A stretch of DNA of 64,000 nt. Origin: Vombatus ursinus (lineage: Eukaryota; Chordata; Mammalia; Diprotodontia; Vombatidae). Below are positions 56,396-64,000 of this stretch, one piece after another. Position numbers and translations under genes: made by a program. The DNA lies in assembly GCF_900497805.2 (NCBI RefSeq), contig NW_020954585.1:43159634-43223633 (forward strand). The letters run 5' to 3'. Position 1 is the first letter of the stretch. Every line of letters starts with the position of its first letter. A model generated the notes under the pieces. The model saw only the letters and a program-made list of their open reading frames with translations. It had not been told where the DNA came from and searched no databases.

Positions 56396-57273
56396 AAAAA
56401 TTTAAAAGATGAATTCACAACCAATAAATTAGAAATAAAATAAATTATTAGAAATTATTTTACCTAATTATATGCCAATAAAGTTGATGATCTAAATGAA
56501 ATGGATGAATATTTGTGAAAAAATGTTGAGAGCTCAGATTAGTAGAATAAGAAATAGAGGACTTAAATAAATCAATCTCAGAAAAAGAAATTGAATAAAC
56601 CATAAGTGAGTTTCCAAAGGAAATAACCTCAGAATAGATTTACAAGCAAGTTCTATCAAATATTTAAAGAATAATTAATTCCAGTACTACAAAAGCTGTT
56701 TAATAGGAAAAGAAAGTATTCTACCAAATTCCTTCTATGATAAAAATATGGTTTTGCTACCTAAACCAGTGAGAGTCCAAATAGTAAAGGAAAACTGTAG
56801 GCCAATATCACTAATAAATACTAATGCAAAACATTTTAAATGCAATTTCAGAAAGGAGACTATAGCAACATATCACAAAGATTATATGGTATGATCAGAC
56901 TGATTTTAGACCAGGAATACAAGGCTGGTACAAGATTAGGAAAATGATGAACATAATTGAATGTATTATAATCAAGAACAACAAAAATTATATTTTGACA
57001 AGATACAACATTTATTGCTCTGAAAAGAAAAACTCACTATAAAGCATAGGAATAAATGGATTTTTCTTTAACATGATGAGTAGTATGTCTAAAACAAAAA
57101 GCCAGTATTATCTAAAATAGCAGTAAACTAGAGGTCTTTACAATAAGAGCAGGCGTAAAGCAAGGATGTCATTATCCCCGTTGCTATCTGATATAATTCT
57201 AGAAATGGTAACTGTAGTGATAAGACAAGAAAAAGAAATTGAAAGAATAGGCGTAGGTAAAGAGGAAACAAAA

Positions 57274-57317
57274 TTAATGGGTTTGTTTTTGTTTTTTTGT
57301 TTTTTGTTTTTTTTGCA
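57274..57317. repeat. T-rich (GTTTT)n tract
   Basis: Low-complexity T/G run inside L1 ORF2. Confidence 0.8.
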
Positions 57318-58389
57318 GATGACATGATAGTTTACTTAAAGAACCCTAGAGAGTCAACTAATAAATTAATTGAAATAATTAACAACTTTAGCAAAGTTGT
57401 AGGATATAAAATAAACCCACATAAGTATTCAGTATTTCTGTATATTGCCAACAAAATCCAGTGAGAAGAAATAGAAAGAGAGGTTCCATTTAAAATTACT
57501 ACAGAAGGCATGAAATACCTGGGAGACTTCTAGTTAAGATACACAGAGTTATGTATGAATAAAACTACAAAACACTCTTTATACAAATAAAGACAGATCT
57601 AAATAATTATAGAAATATTAATTGCTCATGAGTAGGTTGAACTAATATAATAAATTGACTTACTCAGTTAACTGACTTATTTAGTATCATACTAAATAAA
57701 CTGCAAAAAAGATTGCTTTATAGAGCGCGTAAAAATAAAAACAAAATTCATCTTGAGGATCAAAAGGCCTAGAATCTCCAGGTAAATAATGAAAAAAGTG
57801 GGGGAAAAAAGTATCCTAGCAGAACTAGATCTCAAACTATACTGCAAAGCCATAATCATCAAAACAATTTGGAACTGGGTAAGAAATAGATCAGTTGACC
57901 AGTGGAACAGATTAGATATACAATATACAGAAGCAAATGAGCACAATAGCCTCATGTTTGATAAAGACAAAGATCCCAGTTATTGGAGCAAGAACTCACT
58001 ATTTGACAAAAACGGTTGGGAAAACTAGAAATCAATCTGGCAGAAACTAGTTATATACCAACATCTCATACCATATAGCAAGAAAAGCTCCAAATGAGTG
58101 CCTGATTTAAATATAAAGGGTGATATAGTGGAACAAGGAAGAAATTACCTGTTAGATCTATAGATAGGGGAAAGTTCATGTGCAAACAAGAGATAGAAAG
58201 GTTTGCAGGAGATAAAATGGACAGTTTTGGTTATTTAAAATTTAAAAGTTTGTTCACAAGCAAAACCAATTCAGTTAAAATTAGGTGAGAACCAGGAAAG
58301 TGGGTGAGGGGGGGAGGTTAGGAAATATTTGTAGTAAATTTCTCTGATAAAGGTCTTATTTCTGATATATAGGGAACTAATTCAAATGG

Positions 58390-59785
58390 AGAATGGAAGC
58401 AGGGGCCATGGCCTCAGCCGCAACCACCATGCAAACCACCAACTAGGACAGCCAACAACCATCAGCACAATCACCCCACACTCTCCACTTTGACATGTGG
58501 TTCCCGTACGCTTCGCAGGCCAAGCACGGCTTTCAACATGGCCACCTCAGCCAGTTCCCATTTGAACAAAATTATCAAGCAGATATATTTGACCCAGTCT
58601 CATGATAACAAAGTCCTGGTTATATGTATATGGATTGAAGGCATTAAACTTGTATAAAACCTAGATTCTAGACTATGACCCTAAGAATACTTAGATGAAA
58701 GTTTTATGACTCCAACATTTCTCAGGTTGAAGGCTTTTAGAGTGACATGTACTTTATTTCTGTTGCTCTATTCTGAGACCCCTTCTGAAACAAATAAACT
58801 GGTTTTCTGTGAGGTTTTCAAGTACAACTCTAAGACTGCAGAGACCAACCTGAGGTGTACCTATAAACAGATAATGGATATGTTGACCAATAGGAAACCC
58901 TGATTTGGCATAGGACAGAAGTATACTCTCATGAGAACAAATGGGTAACTTTTTTGAGTGGTCTTTCAATGGCTTCCCTGGGCCCCAAGATGTGTGTTAT
59001 TATGGTTGAGGAGCAGATAAAGCCTATGGATGGGATATAGAGGAAGTTCATTACTATGCTTGCCTATATGCTAGAATCAAAACTGGGGGTATAAATGCTA
59101 AAGTAATACCAGATCAGTGGGAGTTTTAGGTAGGACCCTGTGAAGGGATTAAAAGAGGAGATCATCTCTAGGTTACCCACTTCATCCTCCATTGGGTGTG
59201 TGTGAATATTTTGGGATGATCATAATGTTTGATCCCAAGCCCATTCCTGGGAACTAGAATAGAGTTGGTTACTATACTAACTTCAGTATCAAGGTCATGA
59301 GAAATAAGAATGATCTGAAGTATATTGAAGAAGCCAATGAAAGATTAAGGAAGTGGTACCAGTACCACATGCCACCCTGTGAATCCAAAAGGGATCTGTA
59401 CAATGCCCGTTGCCTGACAGATTTCCATGATACACCCAACATCAAAGTTCTCTGCCAGCATGGCCAACTGCAACAGCAGCATCCTCATCCTCAGCATAGT
59501 TGGCCAGGAGAAGAGGAGCTATTTTGAAGACTGACTCTTCTGCTAACTATAATGCTTATACAATTATAGAGGTACTCATCTGTACATATTTTCTCAATGA
59601 AACAGGAGAGGAATGCTTTCAGTACAAAAACTAAATGGACTCGATAAACAGATATCTCCCACTCCATAATCCTTTCCTCACACCCTCTTCTACCCCACCT
59701 CTCACTCTTCCAAGTTTCCCCTAGTAGATATAGGTCAGAGGGTACAAAATAACATGGTGTTTTTATGCCCACGGGGAAAAAAAAA
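58390..59785 (+). pseudogene. GLUL: Glutamine synthetase (GLUL) processed pseudogene
   Basis: GLUL makes glutamine from glutamate, ammonia and ATP in the cytosol. The copy has no introns. Its reading starts at the ATG at 58538 with MATSASSHLNK, the family N-terminus, and ends with ETGEECFQYKN and TAA at 59632-59634. Between lie [18 protein letters not shown], the region around FPGPQDVCYYG-like coding near 58974-59000, FDPKPIPGN near 59232, YIEEANERLRKWYQYHM and LTDFHDTPNI. Several frameshifts and stops break it; the coding span is about 1,097 bases against 1,122 for the 373-residue enzyme. 5' UTR-like sequence precedes the ATG, and an A run (59777-59785) follows a short 3' UTR. It interrupts L1 ORF2. 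Confidence 0.92.
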
Positions 59786-59923
59786 GAACAAGAGCCACTC
59801 CCTAATTGACAAATGGTCACTGGATATAAACAAGCAGTTTTCAAAGGCAGAAATCCAAAGTATCAATAGCCACATAAAAAAATGCTCTGTCACTAATATT
59901 TAGAAGAATTTAAATTAAGACAT

Positions 59924-60172
59924 AGGCAGTTAGGTGGCACAGTGGATAGAGCACCAGGAACCAGGAAGACTTGAGTACAAATCCAGCCTCAGACGCTTAG
60001 TAGCTGTGTGACTGTGAGCGAGTCACTTAACCCTATTTGCCTTAGTTCTTCATTTGTACAATGAGCTGGAAAAAGGAAATGGCAAACCATTCCATTGGTA
60101 TCTCAGTATCTCTGCCAAGAAAACCCCAAATGGGGTCAAACAGTCTGACACAACTGAAAAACAACTGAACAA
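59924..60172 (+). mobile_element. RTE-tailed SINE with TSD
   Basis: Head GGCAGTTAGGTGGCACAGTG, RTE tail (GGCAAACCATTCCATTGGTA, GGGGTCAAACAGTCTGACAC). TSD AAATTAAGACAT at 59912-59923 and 60173-60184, within L1 ORF2. Confidence 0.95.
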
Positions 60173-60277
60173 AAATTAAGACATCTCTCAGGTATCCCCT
60201 TATACTCATCAGATTGGTAAAGTTGACAAAAAAAAGGAAAATGACAAATGCTGGAGGAGCTGTAGGAAAGCAGGTAT

Positions 60278-60438
60278 AGGGGCAGCTAGGTGGTACAGTG
60301 GATAGAGCACCGGCCTCGCAGTCAGGAGGACCTGAGTTCAAATTTGGCTTCAGACACATAATATTCACTAACTGTGTGACTCTGGGCAGGTCACTTAACC
60401 CTAATTGCCACACACACACACACACACACACACACAAA
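60278..60438 (+). mobile_element. WSINE1-like SINE with (CA)n tail and TSD
   Basis: GGGGCAGCTAGGTGGTACAG through CACTTAACCCTAATTGCC; the A tail has become a (CA)n run at about 60409-60436. TSD GGAAAGCAGGTATA at 60264-60277 and 60439-60452. Confidence 0.95.
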
Positions 60439-61301
60439 GGAAAGCAGGTATACACTGTTGGTGGAGCTGTAAACTGGACCAACCATTCTGAAAAGCTATT
60501 TGGAACTATGCCCAAATAGCTATTAAACTATGCATACCCTTTGACTGCTACTAGGTTTATACTTCAAAAAGATCAAAGAAAGAGGAAAAGGACCTATATG
60601 TACAAAAATATTCTAACAGCTTTTTTTTTTGTAGTGGCAAATAATTGGAAACTGAGGTAATGTCCATTAATTGAGGAATGGCTAAACAAGTTTTGGTATA
60701 TGAATGTAATGGAATACTATGGCTCTGTAAGAAAACACAAAAAAATTTTTTAGTATAAATACCTATGTAAACCTATATCAGATTGCACGCCATTTTGGGG
60801 AGGGGGGAAGGGAGAGAGGGGGAGGAAATTTAAAACTCAGAATCTTATGGAAGTGAATGTTGAAAACTAAAAATAAATTAATTAAAAAAAAAGAAATGAT
60901 GAAAAGGATGAATTCAGAGAAACCTGGGAAGAGTTACAGGAACTGATACAGAGTGAAGTGAGCAGAAACATCAGAAGAATTTATAGAAAGACAACAGTAT
61001 TAGAAAGTCAAACAAGTTTCAAAGCTTTAGGAACTCTAGTGTAATGACCAGCACTGATTCCAGAGGTCTCGTGATGAAGCATACTGCCCACCTACAGATT
61101 GAGGCATATTTTTATAGACATGGTCAACGTGGGAATGTTTTGCTTAACTATACATGTTTGTAGCAATTTTGTTTTTCTTATTTTTCTTAGGGGTAGGGTG
61201 AAGGAAGGATGGTGCAGGAGGGAAGTTGGAAGCAACAAATGTCAATCTGAAAATAAAATAAAATTGAGTTTAAAAATGTAATCCAAAGCTCTTATGCACA
61301 G

Positions 61302-61560
61302 GCAGCTAGGTAGTGCAGTACATAGAGCACTAGGCCTGGAGTCGGGAAGACTTGAGTTCAAATCTGGCCTCAGACACTTACTATGTGACCCTGGGCAAGT
61401 AACTTAACCTCTGTTTGCCCCAGTTTCCTCAGCTGTAAAATGGGCATACTAATAGTATCTACCTCTCAGGGTTGTTGTGAGGATCAAATGATAATATTTG
61501 TAAAGCACTTAGCCCAGTGCTAGGCACATGGTAGAGGCTATATAAATGCTCATTCCCTTC
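61302..61560 (+). repeat. THER1/MIR-type SINE, near full length
   Basis: tRNA-type head (GGCAGCTAGGTAGTGCAGT), core (GTGACCCTGGGCAAGTAACT), then TTGTTGTGAGGATCAAATGA, TAAAGCACTTAGCCCAGTGC and TATATAAATGCTC, the L2-type tail. Confidence 0.85.
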
Positions 61561-62684
61561 CTCTTCCCTTTCTAATCGCTATCCTAAGTTTTGGGCTTCA
61601 GTGAGACAGTCCTTGTTCTCAAGGACCTCCCACTTTAATCAGGGGAGACAAAGCATATATGAGAGTTCAGCTGCAGGGTAGATCCAAGAGTCCTGAGGAT
61701 TCATCAGCAGGTCAAATTATAGCGTGTAGGGATCAGGTTAGATTATGAGGCCCAGAGGACTTTAGAAAGCACTGGCAGGGAATCCTCCATCTTACCAAAG
61801 GCCAATTTTGTTTGCTCTTCAAGTTGGGGGCCTAGAGGGATCCTGCCCATCACCATTGGAAGTGGAGAAGTGACCTGAGAATTAGAATGGAATGGGGCTT
61901 CTGGGTTCCCTTGTGCATGTATGATGGGGATGGCAGGTGATGGTTAGTATTCAGACAGGATGTAGGAAGAGAGAACATTGGGTTAAAGGATGGAAGTGTA
62001 AGGGCCCCACTGATGGCTGTTCCCACCCTGCTACTCCAGGGGATCCAGTTGGTCTAAGTCTGGTGGGGAGGGGGGAGAGAGGAAGAAGGAAAAGGGGAAA
62101 GAGAAAGAATACTCCCCCACCCTCCCCATCACCAATGATGGGATCTGGACAACCTGTGTTGGGAACAGAGGGAGGGAAAAGAGGAGGAGGAAAAAGTATG
62201 GCAGGAAGAGGGATAAAGAAGATCACTGGTTCCTCTTTCCAACCTGATTAAGCCCTGCCTCAGGACTCCCCATAGACTCATAATCTCCAGCCTGCTCTCC
62301 ATGTTGTCTGCTCCCTCCTTGCTTGCTTCCCCCACACCTCCTTTGCTTGGCTTCTACATCTCTTACCCACAAGTCTCTTCCCAAGGTCAGGTTCTTCAGC
62401 ACTCTAGGTAGTTTGTCTCTAGATCAAGTCTGAAACTCTCCTGGAATTTATGTAATGCTGGAGGGAAGACTGTCCAACTTACAGGAACCGCTCCATCCCC
62501 CTTGGTTTTGTGTTCAGGTCTTTTGGCTGAGCTCCTAAAGGTGGGTTACATTCATAGTTAACTATATGGCTATAGCTGAAGCCCATAATGAACTCACTTG
62601 CATATATAGGATGGACTAGAAACAGAAGCAGAAAAGCAGGAAAGGTCAGTTCGGCCTGACCCCCTGAAACTATTTAGAAATCAT
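61561..62684. other. No gene recognised; short L2 remnant at the left
   Basis: 61575-61660 resembles a reversed L2 tail (CCTTGTTCTCAAGGACCTCC). The rest is moderately GC-rich unassigned DNA with purine-rich stretches near 62065-62110 and 62160-62215. The open frame 61937-62251 is low-complexity on both strands and is not supported as a gene. Confidence 0.45.
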
Positions 62685-62925
62685 CGGAATGGGAAATGAG
62701 AACAAAGTTTTATTTTCATTCTGAACTTAGCAAACATCAAATGAAATGAGCATTTCCATACACATGCATATAGTAAAACTGAAAAGAAGATTGTACAGTG
62801 AAACTGTAAATCTCTATTATGTACAGCTTGGTTTTCTTTTTTTAAATATAATAAATTTAACATATGTAAATTAGTTTCTGGAAAACAATGCCCTGTAACC
62901 ACCTTTACTATCAGTCAGTACATTT
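62685..62925 (-). repeat. Unassigned repeat, copy 3 of 3
   Basis: ATGAGCATTTCCATACACAT, a CTCTATTATGTACAGCTTGG segment and AATATAATAAATTTAACATA parallel the copies at about 15-190 and 22615-22800. Confidence 0.4.
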
Positions 62926-63151
62926 ATGTCTGAGAGGCTGCTTTCTTTCAGGTCTTCTCAGAACTTTGTTTCTCTTCAAGCTGCTTTTCTCTGTACTTCT
63001 CTACAACTGTCTTTTTATGCCCTGTTCATCAGACTTCATCGGGGACAAACTACCTAGAGTGCTGAAGAACCTGACCTAGGGAAGAAACTTATGGATAAGA
63101 GATATAGAAGCCAAACAAAAGGGGTCTTAGGAAAGCAAGAAAGAAGGAGGA
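62926..63151. other. No gene recognised
   Basis: Unassigned short stretch before a SINE. Confidence 0.5.
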
Positions 63152-63294
63152 AGGGACAGCTAGGGGGCCCAGTGGTTAGAGCACTGGCCCAGAAGTCAGG
63201 AACACCTGAGTTCTAATCCAGCCTCAGATACTTACTAGCTGTGTGATCCTTGGCAAGTCACTTAACCCTGATTGCCTTTTAAAAAAAAAAAAAA
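63152..63294 (+). mobile_element. WSINE1-like SINE
   Basis: GGGACAGCTAGGGGGCCCAG through AACCCTGATTGCC and a long A tail that runs straight into L1 sequence. Confidence 0.9.
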
Positions 63295-64000
63295 AAAGGT
63301 CCAACCATTGTGGAGAGCAATGTGGAACTCTGCCCAAAGGGCTATAAAAATGTGCATACCCTTTGACCCAGCAATATCACTTTTGGGCTGTATCCCAAAG
63401 AGATCATAAAAATGGGGAAAAGACCCACGTGTACAAAAATATTCATAGCAGCTCTTTTTGTAGTGGCGAAGAATTGGAAATTGAGGGGATGTCCATGAAT
63501 TGGGGAATGGCTGAACAAGTTGTGGTATATGAATGTAATGGAATACTATTGTGCTATAAGAAATGATGAGCAGGCAGACTTCAGAAAAACCTGGAAAGAC
63601 TTGTATGGATTGATGCTGAGTGAAGTGAGCAGAATCAGGAGAATGTTGTACACAGTAACAGCCATGGTGTGAGATGACTAACTTTGATACTTAGCTCTTC
63701 TCAGCAATGCAAGGATTCAAGGCATCTCCAAAAGTCTCATGAAAATGCTATCCACATCCAGAGAAAAACCATGGAGTCTGAATGCAGATTGAAGCATATT
63801 AATTGCTCTTTTTTCCCTTCTGTTTTTGTTTTTTTTTTCTTCTTTCTTGTGGTTCCTTCTATTAGTTCTAATTCTTCCTTACCACATGACTAGTGTGACA
63901 ATATGTTTAATAGGCATGTATATGTAGAGCCTATATCAGATTGTGCACCATCTTGGGGGAGGGTGGTGGGGAAGGAGGGGGAGAAAAATTTCAAACTCAA
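63295..64000 (+). mobile_element. 5'-truncated L1 (ORF2 end and 3' UTR), runs off the window
   Basis: It starts at GGTCCAACCATTGTGGAGAG (the ORF2 NHCWW-downstream region) and continues through CCCTTTGACCCAGCAATATC, a frame giving MNWGMAEQVVVYECNGILL, the YYCAIRN-like end near 63540-63570, and 3' UTR to the window edge. Among the better preserved L1 tails. Confidence 0.9.

Larger units (their letters stand above)
56396..61285 (+). mobile_element. Old L1 ORF2 plus 3' UTR carrying GLUL and two SINEs
   Basis: L1 ORF2 in order on the plus strand: linker and region before RT (56450-56800, NYRPISL-like near 56798), palm (57000-57330), YKINP-like and KYLG-like segments (57400-57530), then 57789-58028 (ILAELDLKLYCKAIIIKTI, WNWVRNRSVDQWNRL, NSLFDKNGWEN), the C-terminus at 59796-60760 and a tail near 61180-61285. 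Its ORF2 is split by the GLUL retrocopy (58390-59785) and SINEs (59924-60172, 60278-60438). Stops throughout. Confidence 0.75.

Noticed and set aside
60042-60515. 157-residue minus-strand frame
   Set aside because: Composed of two reversed SINEs and their simple-repeat tail.
61937-62251. Overlapping open frames on both strands
   Set aside because: Purine/pyrimidine-biased low-complexity sequence gives long frames on both strands; no domain or splice context.
9373-63294. tRNA genes at SINE heads
   Set aside because: The tRNA-like heads are SINE promoters with diverged arms and SINE bodies attached; no intact tRNA cloverleaf was recognised.

Overview
The window is mammalian intergenic DNA made almost entirely of layered retrotransposons. 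I see no intact host gene, no structural RNA gene and no CRISPR array. The SINE repertoire points to a marsupial. It holds tRNA-headed SINEs beginning with a GGCAGCTAGGTGGCGCAGTGG-type head (WSINE1/WALLSI-like), SINEs carrying an RTE (BovB-like) tail, MIR/THER1, marsupial L1 and HAL1 ('half-L1', ORF1-only) elements, and older L2 and CR1/L3 LINEs. The SINE form typical of the American opossum was not seen, so an Australian marsupial is the better guess (an inference from remembered consensus sequences).

Layout. 0-5.3 kb: two nested minus-strand HAL1-type elements, the younger full length with a 15-bp target-site duplication (TSD). 5.3-7.6 kb: unassigned DNA with a 20-C run. 7.6-10.9 kb: an L1 ORF2 tail joined to a third minus-strand HAL1 that carries a SINE and a palindromic hAT MITE. 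10.9-14.3 kb: L2, a plus-strand HAL1 5' piece, then a class I endogenous retrovirus relic (integrase C-terminus, env, possible LTR). 14.3-18.4 kb: mostly unassigned, with MIR and L2 tails. 18.4-26.1 kb: an old L1 ORF1 interrupted by other repeats, L2, then minus-strand L1 ORF2 and ORF1/5'UTR pieces. 27-31.2 kb: an old plus-strand L1 with several insertions. 31.2-37.6 kb: L2, L1 ORF2, L2. 37.7-42 kb: SINEs, a small hAT-type MITE, L2 and a TUFM processed pseudogene. 42.2-48.9 kb: a CR1/L3 LINE split by a 3-kb block (holding a minus-strand L2) and by an L1 tail with its own TSD. 50.3-51.4 kb: two L1 tails facing each other across a purine tract. 51.4-53.3 kb: a Ty3/gypsy-type relic (RNase H end and integrase), unusual in a mammal. 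53.4-61.3 kb: L1 pieces, the last a 4.9-kb element carrying a glutamine synthetase (GLUL) processed pseudogene and two SINEs. 61.3-64 kb: THER1/MIR, unassigned DNA, a SINE and an L1 tail.

The parts do not form a pathway. What links them is retrotransposition: L1 machinery plausibly moved the HAL1s, the tRNA-headed SINEs and the GLUL and TUFM copies, and RTE machinery the RTE-tailed SINEs. Nesting gives a relative order: CR1/L3, L2, MIR and gypsy are oldest; then L1/HAL1, the ERV and the retrocopies; SINEs and the hAT MITE are youngest. All family names come from recognising conserved protein and repeat motifs by eye, and boundaries are approximate unless a TSD is quoted.
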